The translations under genes and the position numbers were made by a program. From contig JASKMD010000028.1 in assembly GCA_030144725.1 (NCBI GenBank), positions 5,699,311 through 5,763,310 on the forward strand: a stretch of 64,000 nucleotides of DNA, given 5' to 3'. This document shows positions 1 to 17,340 of this stretch, in pieces. How positions within the stretch are numbered: position 1 is the first letter of the stretch; each line of letters starts with the position of its first letter. The notes beneath the pieces are model-generated. The model saw only the letters and a list, made by a program, of their open reading frames with translations, had not been told where the DNA came from and made no database searches. The stretch is from Haematococcus lacustris (lineage: Eukaryota > Chlorophyta > Chlorophyceae > Chlamydomonadales > Haematococcaceae).

Positions 1-234
1 GGCTTCGTGTGAGGTATGTGTATTACTTGCATAGTGTCACACTCGCTGTGGCAGTCGATTCTGTGCACATTGATGCGCTAGGCTTCAATCAGATGTGGCA
101 AAGTACTTCCTAGGACCGCACCCCATGTGGCACGAGGCTCCTTGTCATTGCTGTATGTTGTGTGGCAACAATGTTGGCCATTTGCCTTAAGCAAAAGCAT
201 GACAATGCTGACCCTAACCCCCCACCCTGCCTTT
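1..234. other. left edge, no gene seen
   Basis: No credible coding frame, RNA gene or repeat was recognised here. The last bases carry the left target-site copy of the transposon that follows. Confidence 0.5.
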
Positions 235-242
235 GCCATAAC

Positions 243-1176
243 TAGGGCGTGCCGGGTATTAATACCTGCCTGATGTTTTGGGTACTACGGGTATTAATAC
301 CGGTACTAGAGGTATTAATACCTGGACGTGGCACTTGTGCGAGAGGTCTCAAGATCGAATCCTGTCAGGGTTGGGTATGCTCACCTTCGAAGCGAGAGAA
401 TGAAGGAACAAGTACAGGATCGCTAGTCGATTGGGCCAGTCTGTATCGGGGTTACAGTGACAGAGCCCGCAACGGCTGGTGCAACATGTAACACACCTTT
501 AACCCGAAAACACCAACTCAATATGCACAACCGTTGCACAGCCGTTTTCACCACGCCACACAGCCAGCCCCTGTAGTTGATGCTCAATTCATGATAGGGT
601 GTCTTAGACGGCCGGCGTGTCATCATCATCATGAATTATACTGTTTTTGGTTTGTGGCCGAGTGTGAGGGAGTGAGGGAGTGTGCGGCCCGTTCTTGCAG
701 GGAAGGCATCAGCGCGCTGCGTTGAATAGGTTGGGCGCCACAGCTTGAATTGGAACCGAGTTTGCGGCCTGGTCACTCGCTTACTGTGAGAGCAACCCTA
801 AAGCAAGGCTGTGACTGCGGCTATGTTACTTTGGCACTGTCAGCCTCATCACAATGTAAGCCTCATGTTGGGCGCTCCGGCGTGGTCGCGATGTTCCCGA
901 TGGGTTGCCCTGGTTCACAATGGCACACGACACTCATACAATCACATCCGGCATAGGCCACTGCACTCTACTCATTTGTACTCATTTGTATTTTTGTGTC
1001 CAGCCACGCTTCGGCTGCTGGATGAGTGTCGGGCGATGTAGGACTGACAGTCGTAGCCATAGCGCTAGTGGCGCTGATGTGTGCTGCCGGTGGGCCGGTG
1101 AGGTATTAATACCTCGTTCAAATTCCTCAGGGTATTAATACCTGGGTACTAATAATACCTGGCCAGGAACGCCCTA
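243..1176. mobile_element. non-autonomous hAT-like DNA transposon with 8-bp target duplication
   Basis: A 934-bp element starts TAGGGCG and ends with the inverse CGCCCTA. It is flanked by a perfect 8-bp direct repeat GCCATAAC at 235-242 and 1177-1184. Just inside both ends is the 12-bp palindrome GGTATTAATACC, perfect at 255-266, 290-301, 311-322, 1102-1113 and 1131-1142, with a degenerate sixth near 1145-1159. An 8-bp duplication with TAGGG-type ends is typical of the hAT superfamily. No transposase reading frame is present, so it would need a transposase in trans. The clustered palindromes look like subterminal transposase-binding repeats, which is an inference. Superfamily assignment is less certain than the element boundaries. 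Confidence 0.75.
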
Positions 1177-1184
1177 GCCATAAC

Positions 1185-1901
1185 CCTGCCTTTGCAGCGA
1201 AACTACGGAATGGTGTCGCCAGTGTAGCCGTCCATGTCCCATGTTCAAGTGTTGCGCTAGCCCTTGCCAGGTCGCGGTGACCAGCCAGGCCGCGAGTACA
1301 GCTCCACTTGGCTCCATTCAGTCTGCCATGCATGCTGAGTGCAGCCTCTGTCTCGCCCCGCGTAACTTGCCACAGCAGTCGAAACGAGTCATGTGCTGCG
1401 ACGGCCCTCTTGGGCGAGAATGGTTATGGGCATGTTTGGGCACTTAGGGGTGAGCCAGGTAGGTGACAAGTGAAGGAAGTGCACGAGATGCACACCAAGT
1501 GCACAAGGGGCACTGCTGTCTTGCTCCACCACATCTTTAACTTCCAGTGCACTGCACACCTTCGGATAGATAAGGCTTCGGATAGACGAGGATATACACA
1601 TGTGTAGAGACTGTAAGCAAGGCCATAAAGTGTTTCATGGTTGTGTGCACCCATCCATTGCTATGCTGCCATGGATCGCGCCTCCAGTCTCCCCAAGCTT
1701 CTGCACAGCAAAGCCAAGCAGCCATAGCTGGCTTGTGGCCACATGGCCCCATGGAATGGCCACACCATCATCGTCATGAGGATGCCTGTGCGCCACCTAC
1801 ACTCACCACTCTCCCTTCATCTCCTGCGACCATCCCTGCGACCATACCGTGACTGGCCGGCGTATGATTGATAACCCACATTGCGACCATCCCATGCAGT
1901 C
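1185..1901. other. intergenic, no gene seen
   Basis: Short open frames here lack splice context or recognisable motifs. Nothing beyond the adjacent mobile-element fragments could be supported. Confidence 0.4.
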
Positions 1902-2334
1902 CAGCCTGGAGCCAGCAGCGTGACCAGCCAGTGCGGGGCATGATATGGTGCTGATTGTGGCTCCCGGCAAGCTCCCACAGGCCCCATGCAGCAGCCAGGC
2001 AGCCACACAGGCAGCAGCCTCAGAGCCTGGGCCCAGCATCCCCCCGCCAGCCAAGCACAGCAAGCGCACCAAGGCTGAGCAGGCAGCTGAGCCTACCCAG
2101 CCCAAGGGCAAAAGCAAGGCCCAGGGCAAGGCTGCCAAAGCCAAACCAGCTAGGCAGGTGGCTGGACAGGGATTGCAATGCAGCGCTCAACATGCAGTGC
2201 ACTGGGGAGAGCAGGTGGCGTCCACTAGAGCTGTGCTGGTGGCCAGACCAGACAGCTCTGCCAGCCAAGGGCAAGGAGTACCCTGAGCTGGGTACAAGCA
2301 GCTGCAGCAGCAGCAGCCTGCTGTGGCACAGCAA
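1902..2334 (+). pseudogene. Fanzor (TnpB-like nuclease) C-terminal fragment, frameshifted
   Basis: This matches the last part of the long Fanzor copy at 20,961-24,359 almost base for base, starting at the residues before the zinc-ribbon-like segment. It contains the alanine- and lysine-rich linker, the RuvC-III motif (WLDRDCNAALNM) and the tail ending GKEYPELG. A frameshift between the linker and the RuvC-III motif, and loss of everything upstream, make it a dead fragment. In Fanzor and TnpB the RD.NAA.N motif holds the third catalytic aspartate of the RuvC nuclease. It belongs to the same sublineage as the long copy, not to the copies at 16 kb and 63 kb. Confidence 0.75.
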
Positions 2335-2500
2335 TGTGTGCCCCCCACTTGAGCTGTCATCAGCTTACATTAGTGCATGTTTGCCATGCCAATTCTAGAC
2401 TACAGCCCTCAGGGGTCAGGCAATAGTGTAGGTGGTCGGCACTCATGCACCATGTCCGTGTGCTTTGGGTACTCCACACAGCACCTTAACACCATTTGAG
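2335..2500 (+). other. conserved 3' flank of a Fanzor copy (candidate guide-RNA region)
   Basis: Non-coding sequence after the Fanzor tail resembles 24,360-24,545 downstream of the long copy. Shared blocks include TTAGTGCATGTTT, CAGGGGTCAGG, GTAGGTGGT and ACTCCACACAG. In OMEGA systems the guide RNA comes from the 3' end of the element, so conservation past the stop codon is suggestive. No transcript or structure evidence is available. Confidence 0.4.
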
Positions 2501-3345
2501 TAGTCCCGCTAGTGGTCCCTAGTGGTCCCTAGTGGTCCAACTCAAACGAGGCCCTAGTGAGAGACGAGGGGCTGATGACCCACGCTGCCACATTTCCCAT
2601 GCAGTCCTGCTGTAGCTTCAACTGATACCCCACACGCAACATCCATAACCCACAACCCACCCACAACCCAATGTTCCCTCAATAAAAATGGTGCTGATAG
2701 ACAAAGAATACTGATAAGGATTAGCAATAGCGCTGAGGTACTGCTGATGTTGATGTTGTGGCTGCTCTCTAAATGTTGCTGTTGTGGGTAATGGAAACAG
2801 GCGTGCCCCAGGCGGAAGCTCCTCCCTTGATGCACGCCCGCTCTTCCGGAGTAGTCTCCGTCTTCTCCTCCTTCACGGTTGCCGTGGTCAAGAATACATT
2901 CGTCGTTAGCCCCCTCCACCGGGCAGCAGGCCAACAGAGGCTGTGCCCCTCAGCAGCGCGGACCTGACCTCCTCCAACAGCTTGGCCAACAACCTGCATG
3001 GCGAAGGCATACAGCCATTGCCCATCTTCATCTGCACCATCGGGAATGTCCTCACCCACCACCGCAGCTAGACTCGATGCAACACAGGCCAGCATTGCAC
3101 GTGCACGGCCTGGTCACCTGGCTGCGCTGGTGACTTGCTCGCAGATAAGCCCGTCAGTTTACATTTACGTCATGTGGTGCCCTTGGGTGAACCTGATAAC
3201 AGCCCCAAGCTCTAGCTGCAGCACCTGACTGCAGCCGGCTCAGCATGCATGCCCCAGTTCGCCTAGGGACAGCGCTTCAGGGCGCTACTGCAGGGCGTCA
3301 TGTGGTGCCTTTGGGTGAGCCAGGCCAGCCCTGAGGACCTTGGCA
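2501..3345. other. intergenic, no gene seen
   Basis: A short triplicated GTGGTCC motif lies near 2,512-2,540. No coding exon or recognisable element was identified. Confidence 0.35.
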
Positions 3346-3553
3346 GATGGGTGGACAGGGACTGCAACTGGCAGGGGAGGCCACGTGGCACCCAGTGGAG
3401 CTGTGCTGATGGCCACACCAAGCAAGGGCACCGACCCTAGGCAAGGAATACCCTGGCCTGAGCTTCAAGAAGCTGCAAGGCCCAGCACCGAAAACCCGGC
3501 ACCTAAAGGCCCAGCACCCAAGGCCCTAGCCCAGCAGCCTGTAGCACAGTAGC
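3346..3553 (+). pseudogene. decayed Fanzor C-terminal fragment
   Basis: The reading starts GRWVDRDCN, matching the RuvC-III motif of the Fanzor copies. It then needs frame changes to recover a tail like KEYPGLSFKKLQ and ends in a proline- and lysine-rich stretch before a stop near 3,551. It is more diverged than the fragment at 1.9 kb and its 3' flank is only weakly similar. It is a relic with no function of its own. Confidence 0.55.
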
Positions 3554-4217
3554 ATGTGTGCACCAAGCACTGTCCAAGCGGTTGCGAACATAAGAGCATG
3601 TGTTTCATGCCAACGTCTATTGCTCCATTGCCCAGAGGGAGTGGGCCAGTGATGTAGAAGTTGGTCCGTAGAACAACTCTGGATACCAGGGCACGCAGCC
3701 CACAGCTGCAGGGGAGACATGCGCTGATGACATGCTTCAGCTGGTGTGGCGGAGATTGTTGACCAGAAACCCCCATGGGCATCACTTTTATCCAGTTGAC
3801 GGGGAGCAGGAAAGGAAGACTAGCTGGGCCCTTGCCAGCAGGCGTGCGGTAAGGCAGGTAGGTGGCACCAGGGAGCCTCCTGGCTGCCCTTCCACCCAGC
3901 CCATGTTCACAACATGGGCTGGTAGCCTCCCGCGCCTTCTACCCTCCAACCTCACTGATAGGCACCTCCAACCTCCAACCTCCAACCTCACTGATAGGCA
4001 CAGGGTGTCATCAGAAAAGCCGGGTGCATTATGCTCACAACCTATACACACACACACCCTGGTTGGGCTGGGATCTTTCGGAAAACTGAATACTCCCACC
4101 GTAATGTAAAGAATTAGCAGAGACTTGTGCTGATGATGTGCTCGAGCTGGTGTGACAAGGATTGCTTCCAGGGGCCCCCCGTGGACAACAGCTCCACATC
4201 ATCATCACATTACCAGC
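3554..4217. other. spacer with a local segmental repeat
   Basis: A block at about 3,723-3,860 is repeated at about 4,128-4,433. Both contain GCTGATGA..TG near the start and a nearly identical 40-bp stretch (ACTAGCTGGGCCCTTGCCAG and onward) at about 3,820 and 4,390. Tandem CTCCAACCTCACTGATAGG units lie at 3,945-4,005. No gene was seen. Confidence 0.5.
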
Positions 4218-5203
4218 TTATCTTAAGAAGCTAGCCTCCCAGAGCCTGTAAGTTTCACTCTGTACAGTGCTGCCACTGCGGCTGAGCAAAACCTCAGTCC
4301 CCAGACCCCAGACCCCAGACCCCAGACAGGCGCAGGGCGTGAGGGATGGGGATGGACGCATGGCGTGCGGGCAAAGTGGCTCACCTAGAAAAGACTAGCT
4401 GGGCCCTTGCCAGCAGGCGTGCGGTAAAGGCAGGAGGAGTCTGAGGACTCACCTAGAACTCAGCTCCATCACCAGCTCTTGCAACTTCTGGGCGCCCTGC
4501 ATGGCGCCAGCCTTAGGGTGGGCCAAGCAAGCCGTGCCACGCTAGTAAACACCTCCCTGCTGCCCTGCCCCAACCCCTACCTGCCCTGCCCCAACCCCTA
4601 CCTGCCCTGCCCCAACCCCTACCTGCCCTGCCCCACCCCCTACCTGCCCTGCCCCACCCCCCTGCTGCCCTGCCTGGCTTTCACCAGCAGCCCACCTGGG
4701 GGCTGTCCTCGACTTCACCGTCCACGATGACAGGGAGGGTGGGTAGGGAGTCCAAAGTAGGGGGAGGGGCAGGCTGGGGGCTCCCCTCAGCGCTGGTGTG
4801 AGGGGGTGGGGGTGGCGGAGGCAAGCTGTGGAAGGGTGAGGGGGACGAGGTAGGTGGGGGTGGGGGCGGGGGCGATGAGCTTGGTGAGGGGGGCAGGTGG
4901 GGCAGGGGCCGGGCCAGGGGTGGTGGTGGAGGCTTGACACTGATGGCTGGAGGGGGTGGAGGTGGGCTGTTGAGTGGAAGAGGTGGGGGAAACTTGGGGG
5001 GAGGGGGGCCCGGGGGCGTGCTGGGAGGAGGTGGGGGAGGGGGAGGAGGAACAGACAGTGCAGTCATCAGTTCGGTGTCACTCTCGGTGAGCCGTGGACT
5101 AGAGTCACACGCGCCTGCAGCAACGCAGGGAATGACAGACCGCCTTGGGCTCACCCCTGCGGTACCCCCCTCAGGCTCTGATGAGATGACCACCTTTTCA
5201 TCT
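4218..5203 (-). CDS. proline-rich protein, C-terminal exons
   Basis: Three exons join in phase: 5203-4696, 4496-4453 and 4275-4218 (stop TAA). The first encodes an acidic, serine-rich lead (VVISSEPEGG), then about 100 residues dominated by runs of proline broken by Ser, Ala, Lys and Leu, and ends VDGEVEDSPQ. The second encodes GAQKLQELVMELSSR and the third ends YRLWEASFLR. Long proline runs followed by a helical segment recall FH1-type regions of formins or WASP-like actin regulators, but no FH2 or WH2 domain is visible, and a cell-wall hydroxyproline-rich protein is also possible. Upstream exons beyond 5,203 were not identified, so the start is unknown. The exact phase match across both introns supports a real gene. 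Confidence 0.45.
4556..4672. repeat. 21-bp minisatellite in an intron
   Basis: Four to five copies of a roughly 21-bp unit, CTACCTGCCCTGCCCCAACC plus one base, lie between the first and second exons of the proline-rich gene. Confidence 0.8.
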
Positions 5204-5893
5204 CTGGTCCTTCCAGTGATGCTCCTGCGCCCACTGTGCGCGCCTGCCTCCTAGACAAGCTTGCCGGGCACTATGTAGGTCAGCATATGGCCCTAAGCAC
5301 CATCTGGCTGGCACTCTTGGTTTGTAGCTGGTGTCGTTCATCATCGACAGCACTGTCAAGAGCAGCCCAGCACGGACATCAACAACAGTGCGAGCATGGC
5401 AGCTGAGCATGCTCCCACAGCATAGTAAGTGCAGCTGTTGCCCAGTAGCATGCGCATCAGCCTCCACCCTGCTTATGCAGACTGTGCTCCTGAGCAGGAG
5501 CGTTGCATAATCCTGCATGGCCAACTTGCACTCGGTAGGATTCGAGACCTGGTGGATGCCAGCGCCTCAAGTCCCAGGAATAGTCACAGGCACCCGAGTG
5601 ACCCACGGCTATACTTTATTCTCTCAATGAGGCAGGTGGGGTCGGAGACTGCTCTTGGTGAGATTTTGAGACCTGGTTCAGCTTGACGGGACCTGATGTA
5701 ACTAATGCACTGCAGCAAACTTCTCCATGACGCATCTTGCTTTAATGACCGTTATATGTCCCTGTTGTGAATGACATGCAGAGAAACTGTTGGCTTGGCT
5801 TATCTTGTCAGGCGTGGCGACGGAGCTTGATGTGCTCACATGGCAAGGGACAGCACTTGCCCTGCACCAGTGCCCAGCCTGCCGCATGCCAGC
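5204..5893. other. spacer or unresolved upstream exons
   Basis: No exon could be assigned with confidence. It lies between the end of the cellulase gene and the known part of the proline-rich gene, and probably holds earlier exons of the latter. Confidence 0.3.
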
Positions 5894-11836
<5,943 letters not shown>

Positions 11837-12415
11837 TGAGCTGCGGGCCGCGGCCACCGTGCTCGGCATTTGAAGACGCCACGTAGCCTTGGTATAATAC
11901 TGCCGCAGCTCTGCTTGTTTTGGTAGGGCGCACATCACACTTGCGTCGCGTCGGCTACCGCCCGCGAACCTCCGGAATTGTGCCTGTTCATCTTTGGCAT
12001 CTTGTGCCCGCTCTGCCTACGCTAAGCGTAAGCTTCAACACAGTAACAGAGCTGGGCAGACGTTTGTTGCGGTTATGGGTTCTCATTCCTCAAACATCCA
12101 GTGCGCCATGCACCTGAGGCCCCTCCTCAGGCCCTTCTGGGCTGGACTCCTCTGTTTGCCCACCAGGAGTGCAGAGTGCAGCTAACGGTCATCCGCTGCA
12201 GGGGATGCCATTCCCACTGGTGATGCTGCTGGCAGATCAGTACACGTACCAAACGGCTCCCCATGCTACACCGGCAAGGCGCACATTGCTCCGTTCTTAC
12301 CAGATGCCTCTTGAGGGTTTCTAAGTCAACCTCGGCCCTACAGCTTTCATCACATCCCCTCCTCGCCCGCCTCATGTGCAATGCCCGCCACCCAGCCCCC
12401 AACCTCAGCCCTTAG
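11837..12415. other. upstream region of the cellulase gene
   Basis: It probably contains the promoter and 5' leader of the cellulase gene. No clear TATA box or exon was recognised. Confidence 0.35.
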
Positions 12416-12416
12416 C

Positions 12417-12447
<31 letters not shown>

Positions 12448-12502
12448 AAGAAGAAGAAGAAGAAGAAGAAGAAGAAGAAGAAGAAGAAGAAGAAGAAGAA
12501 GC
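12416..12502. repeat. (AAG)n microsatellite
   Basis: About 28 uninterrupted AAG/GAA units. Confidence 0.95.
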
Positions 12503-12655
12503 CTAATCTGACAGAGCCGGCGTGCATGAAGGGAGGAGCTTTTGCCTAGGGCGCGGCTTGCTCCCACCACCTGCCTCCCAGCCCACCCCCCTCACCCCCT
12601 GTTGTACCTCCAGCACCACCTTGCCCCATGCTGTGCTGCCAGATCGGTGCTAACC

Positions 12656-12870
12656 TCTTCATCCTCATCCTCATCCTCATCCTCATCCTCATCCTCATCC
12701 TCATCCTCATCCTCATCCTCATCCTCATCCTCATCCTCATCCTCATCCTCATCCTCATCCTCATCCTCATCCTCATCCTCATCCTCATCCTCATCCTCAT
12801 CCTCATCCTCATCCTCATCCTCATCCTCATCCTCATCCTCATCCTCATCCTCATCCTCATCCTCATCCTC
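12656..12870. repeat. (TCATCC)n microsatellite
   Basis: About 35 near-perfect 6-bp units. The right end runs directly into a dispersed 70-bp repeat. Long serine, isoleucine-leucine or Asp-Glu frames across it are artefacts. Confidence 0.95.
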
Positions 12871-12935
12871 GTCCACGCATTAGGTGCATCACATGTACAT
12901 GTGAATATGAACCCGGTACATATGCCACGTGACAC
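12868..12935 (-). repeat. dispersed 70-bp repeat next to the microsatellite
   Basis: The reverse complement of this stretch resembles 20,770-20,840, upstream of the long Fanzor copy. Shared blocks include GGCATATGTACCGGGTT, ATATTCACATG and GGACGAGGA. Both copies abut GAGGAC/GAGGAT-type units. Confidence 0.6.
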
Positions 12936-13007
12936 CTGGCACACGCGCAGGCACTGTCAACCACCCCAGGTAGACAGTCTGCTCCAATGCCTGCGCACCT
13001 CCCTCAT

Positions 13008-13275
13008 CCTTTAGGTGATATGTGTGTGTGTATGTATTGGTGCCGCTGCAGGCTCATCAGCCGTGCAGCAAGCTCAGGCCTACCTGCAGCGACTGCTGGG
13101 CCAGTGGCAGGACACGTCACGCCGCTGCCCCGCAGCTGACTTCACAGTAGTTGAATGCACCTGCTGCTGCTCTGCCTGGCCAGCTGCTTGCGGTGCTCAA
13201 CCCAGCTGCTACCCTGCTGCCTGCAGGTCTGCTACACCCCAGGGGGCCTGGCTTGGGTAACTCGGTGAGTGGGAA
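13008..13275 (+). pseudogene. inverted duplicate of cellulase exons 10-11 with their intron
   Basis: Nearly identical to the reverse complement of about 8,980-9,240. It includes the acceptor side of the preceding intron, exon 10 (reading QQAQAYLQRLLGQWQ), the intervening intron and exon 11 (CYTPGGLAW). Because the intron is retained and the orientation is flipped, it arose by DNA duplication rather than retroposition. The surrounding exons are missing, so it is a relic. It lies about 1.2 kb upstream of the parental gene. Confidence 0.85.
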
Positions 13276-13739
13276 TGACATCACCACCAGTAACCACACC
13301 CTGCTCCCATATAGTATCTGACTGGTTTTGTTGTCATTGTCAATGCCATAACGTATCACTTGTATTGAACGAAATGATGCATCCTGAATGCTTGATATTG
13401 AAAACTTATGCCATGCAATTGACAGCGACCCGACATGGGATTAACATCGCAATGTTGTACGCAGCACCCTGTCAGTAAAATCTTACGATAACCGCTCACC
13501 GCGAGGACCGTGCTCCACACACTGTAAACACAAGGTAAGGAGCGCGACCCAGCCAAACTCTGCGATGGGCGGGCCCTGAGGTCTTAGGACCCTTGACTTA
13601 GACTATCTCAGCATCAGCCTTGTGCGCATCGCAGCTTTCCACATCACATGTGCAGGTTGCCAAGTCCCCAAGAGCTGTGCGTACGCTGTTACAGCCTCTG
13701 CGGTGTATATCGGGGTTGACGTGTTGGACTGGGAGCGAC
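13276..13739. other. spacer upstream of the secreted-protein gene
   Basis: No gene was recognised. It probably carries the promoter and leader of the gene that follows. Confidence 0.3.
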
Positions 13740-15860
13740 ATGGCTACCAAGTCGCAGGCGCAGGCTCTGCTCTCGCAGCACCCTGTAACTCAGTCGACCC
13801 TGTCCGACATGAAATTAAGGTACAAGACATGTCTATACACGTCCTTCCTGCGATTGCAGCTAGCCCTGTTGGTGATGGCGATGCTTGTCCAGGTACGACC
13901 AGCGGCAGGGCAATAGTGCCCAACCACGTAATTTGGAGGCTTTCTACATGAAGCACGACACAGGGGCAGGGGAGGTGAGCACCACTGCTGTCTCCTTGAA
14001 CATACAAAGTGGCACGTGAGTTGACGGCTTCATGCTCACAATCACCATGATTACCTGTCTTTCATGACAGGTGCGTGTTGAGGACTTCAAGGCGGGCTGG
14101 TCTCTTGGGGGAGTGGTACTGGGCCCCAGCCAAATGGACACCATGAGAAGTGCATTTGGTACAGACCGCTGCACCATCAAATATCCAGAGGTGGGTCACA
14201 AGCTATGCAGCCGCCCAGCCCAGCTGTCGCCATTGTAGCCTGTTGCACATTTCTTGCTCACCAGGTGCTGGCCGACTTGGACACAATGGGTGCCGCCAAG
14301 GCCACCGCCTTGGTGATGACCAACAAGATGGGCCCCATCACTGCCCGCTTCAAGGGTTTTACTCAGGTTGGGCTTTTGCATACAGCTTGCATACTTGATA
14401 CCAAGCCAGGCAGCAGGCCAGGCTAGCAGACCTAGCCAGCAGACCAGGCCATACCCAGGATGTGCCATAATCCCATGCGTGTGGCCTTTACCCTGCTGCT
14501 CCTACCGCGTTGCCCTGGCCGCAGGAGGGCGGGTCTGGTGCAGAAGCCATAGCAACAGGCACCTTCAGCGCCTCTATGAAGGTAAAGGGAACAGGCATGC
14601 CAGAAAAATGCAGCGCACAAGGGCGGTGCATGGGCTGGGCATGGACGCTGCAGGCCTAGCTTGTACCACTTTGTATGTCCCCACACTTGCCCCCCATTCA
14701 CGGCCTGCGCCCCATTCCTCCCACCATTGTACCCATTCCACCCAGTCCACCATTGCACACAGCTGCTTCACCAATGGCGTGAGGACACATCAGGACATGT
14801 ACGCCACCATCTCAACTAGCCTGTCGCATCGTGCATCGGCTTTGATGTCGAGTGGACCTTGCTTCATCTGCCACCTGCTAATTCTGTTGATGTGAGCACT
14901 GCAGCTCATAAGCACCCGTACTGGCCAATGCTTCCCTCCTCGCATGTTGCTTTGGGTGCCTCAGGCGCTCAGTGAGGGCCCACCCAACACCAGGTTCCAA
15001 ACACACGGCTTGACGCCCCTGACCTCCAGCGCGCTTATGCGCACCAGCCAGGTGGGCCCCAACAGCAGCTGCCAAGACCTCAGCTGTGCCTTGCCAAGTA
15101 GGACCGTGGACAGCAGCATTGAGACTCTTGGCCAGGGCTCACCTTGAAGACTGCACCCCTGGACCCCTGGCACACCACCCTCCATCACCGCCTGGCTCCA
15201 GATGTTTGGAAGCTGCAAGAATCTGATCAGGGACACCATAGGCATGACAGCAGGCCATGCATCGCCTCAGTGACAAAATAGTCTCGGGCTGGGCGCCGCC
15301 TGCAGGCGTGGTGAGCTGTGCGCGGTCCAGCTGCAGCTCACAGGGCTGCTTCCACTTTATAGCTAAGCTGCACTGGCTGGTGTGGTTTCAAGCACCAGAA
15401 CCACCATGGCCCCTTCTGGGTTGGCTCCTGCATTTGCTGGGGCTCCCTTTGCACTTGAAGGCTCGCAGCGCTCAGCACCCCACATGTTGGTGACTTCCAT
15501 GCATCTTCACATCAGTGCATTACAGCAGCAGGCTTGCAGCTGCAATAGAAAGCTGTGAGGGGGAGCTATGGACCCACAGCCCAGCAGTGGCAGCACCAGC
15601 CTGCAATACACCTGCTGCAAGAGAGAGAGGCTGCATCATTTGGCATAGCCATGTGGCCATCACCATGCATCCAGCCTTGTATGCTGTAGCAGATAGCCTG
15701 GTACCCGGTACGGTTCGTGCAGGGTGTACCCATCCAGACCGCCGGCAACCTCACCACAGGGTCCACATTCAACAGCACAACCGTCGTCAACTCATCCGTC
15801 ACCCAGGTCTGGCAGGACAGCTCATCTAGCCTGCCATGGAAACTTTGGTGTGTGAGCTGA
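13740..15860 (+). CDS. unrecognised secreted or membrane-anchored protein, all introns phase 0
   Basis: Exons 13740-13892, 13939-13974, 14071-14190, 14265-14366, 14525-14581, 14820-14891, 14965-15051 and 15690-15860 have consensus splice sites and all break between codons, giving about 265 residues. Residues 35-51 are hydrophobic (FLRLQLALLVMAMLVQ) after a basic stretch, suggesting a signal anchor. The middle reads AGWSLGGVVLGPSQMDTMRS and later IGFDVEWTLLHLPPANS. The last exon has three N-glycosylation sequons (NLT, NST, NSS), consistent with an extracellular location. I do not recognise the family. An extra exon near 15,202-15,270 is possible but does not fit the phase, and the last exon could belong to a longer model. 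Confidence 0.55.
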
Positions 15861-15987
15861 GGTTAGGGTCATTGGTTTATGTGGCAACCACTCAACTCGC
15901 AGCTGACAAGCTTTTATAGCCGCCAAGCTTACAGACCCAACAAAACTTATTCAACAAGGAACAACATGCTGAACTGTGGGTAATCTC

Positions 15988-16160
15988 ACTCAGCTACTAC
16001 AAGCATGTTGTAGCATCCTCGGTCGCACCCTTGATGACTACCAACCCCACACCGGTGGCACTCGTTCCTGGGGCTAATCCCCCTTGACCACTGGGCACCT
16101 CATCAAAACTAACAGCTTAGCGCTTTGTAAGGCTAACAGCCTGTGCAAAACTACTAGGGC
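15988..16160 (-). other. conserved 3' flank of Fanzor copy C (candidate guide-RNA region)
   Basis: About 170 bp after the stop codon of the 16-kb Fanzor fragment is strongly similar to 63,290-63,446 after the 63-kb fragment. Shared blocks include GCATCCTCGGTCGCACCCTT and GATGACTAC.AACCCCAC. Similarity stops abruptly at ACTCAGCTAC (15,988 and 63,290), which probably marks the element end. Upstream at about 15,930-15,985 is a short sequence repeated at about 62,520-62,580. Confidence 0.45.
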
Positions 16161-16811
16161 CTATGCATTGTTGCGGGCCCAGCCATCAATGCCCCGCCGG
16201 TACTCAGCAGCCCGGTGCAACCTCTGCCTAACCTTGGGCAGCCGGTCATCAGGCTTGTAGCCCTGCTGGTACTCCTTGCCAACGGGGGGCAGAGCCTCCC
16301 TGTCCTTCCAGCTGCACAGCTCAAGGGGGCGCTGCGTGCTCTCCCCAATGCGCTGGAAGTTGAAGCAGGCTTTGGTGTCCCGGTCCAGCCACCTGCCCCA
16401 TGGGGGGGCTTGGGGTCGTTGCACTGAGCCAGGTGCAGCAGGGAGGGGCTGAGCCTGGGCAGGGGGAGGGGGTGGGGCCTGGGCTGGGGGAAGGGGAGGG
16501 GGGTCCTGGGCAGGAGCAGGTGGGGGGTCCTGGGCAGGGGCAGGGGGGTTGGGCGGCACCTGATGGCACCACTGCAGGCCCCGCACATACTTAGCATGCC
16601 GCAGGCTCTAGGCTGGGCGCACCAGCCGCTGGTTGACTTGGCCTGCTGGGGGTACCCAGTCTTCGGGCCTAGGCTGGTCATCTGGCAGGTGCAGCTCACA
16701 TGGCTGGCGGGCATGCACTGATGAGCTGACACGGCTGGTGCGGAACTCATCCACAATCACCAGCCTGTCAGGCCTGGGATCTGTGATGGGCCTGCTACTT
16801 GAGCATGGCAA
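16161..16811 (-). pseudogene. Fanzor-type nuclease, RuvC-II to C-terminus (sublineage 2)
   Basis: Reading from 16,811 down, the sequence gives VIVDEFRTSRVSSSV (RuvC-II glutamate plus the TS motif before the zinc ribbon), a stop near 16,608, then YVRGLQWCHQ, a proline-rich linker of about 45 residues, and WLDRDTKACFNFQRIGES at the RuvC-III site, ending RRGIDGWARNNA. In active families the last motif is RD.NAA.N; here the Asn-Ala-Ala core is Lys-Ala-Cys, so catalysis is doubtful. The in-frame stop and missing N-terminal and RuvC-I parts mark it as a relic. It shares the tail with the 63-kb copy and differs from the 1.9, 3.3 and 24-kb copies. Confidence 0.7.
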
Positions 16812-17340
16812 TCAGCCAAGCATTGCTGGTCTGCTCAAACACCGCCACCTCGGCGGGCAGCAACTTGATGCCGCGGCGGTGTGGGCCACGCATCATGTGC
16901 TGCAGTAAGCTAGCATTGGTCAGCAGGTCCATAGCACCTTGATTTGTGCCCGCAGCTGTGGGTCAAGTATGCACTGGGGGAGCTGCACTGGGGGAGGCAG
17001 CTGGGCTGGAGTGGCTGCAGTGCGGGATGAGCTGCGTGTGGCGTTGGCGTTGAGGGAGTTGCCATCCCCTGTCAGATGCACCTCATCCAGCTCCTTCAGC
17101 TTGGCAACTGGCCATGCGGTGGTTGGCTGCTCAAACATAGCCACCTCGGCAGGCAGCAGCTTGATGCCGCTGTGGTGGGGACCACGCATCAGATGCTCAA
17201 GCACCCTGGCGGTTGTCAGCAGCTCCATGGCATCTTTGATCTGTGCCAGCAGCCTGGGGTCCCAGATGTTGAGCGGCGCTGGGGGGGGCAGCTGTGCTGG
17301 GGCGGCTGCAGAGCGAGGGGAGCTGCGTGTGGCAGGGCAG
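16812..17340 (-). repeat. tandemly duplicated coding-like domain upstream of Fanzor copy C
   Basis: Two copies of a unit of about 270 bp encode a similar peptide of roughly 75 residues. The unit reads DPRLLAQIKDAMELL, then MRGPHHSGIKLLPAEVAMFE in one copy, and DPQLRAQIK followed after a frameshift by MRGPHRRGIKLLPAEVAVFE in the other. Each is preceded by a Ser/Ala/Pro-rich linker (AAAPAQLPPP and AATPAQLPPP). I do not recognise the domain. The open frame continues upstream to about 17,648. It directly abuts the Fanzor fragment on the same strand, so it could be another element's coding region or a captured host sequence. Confidence 0.5.
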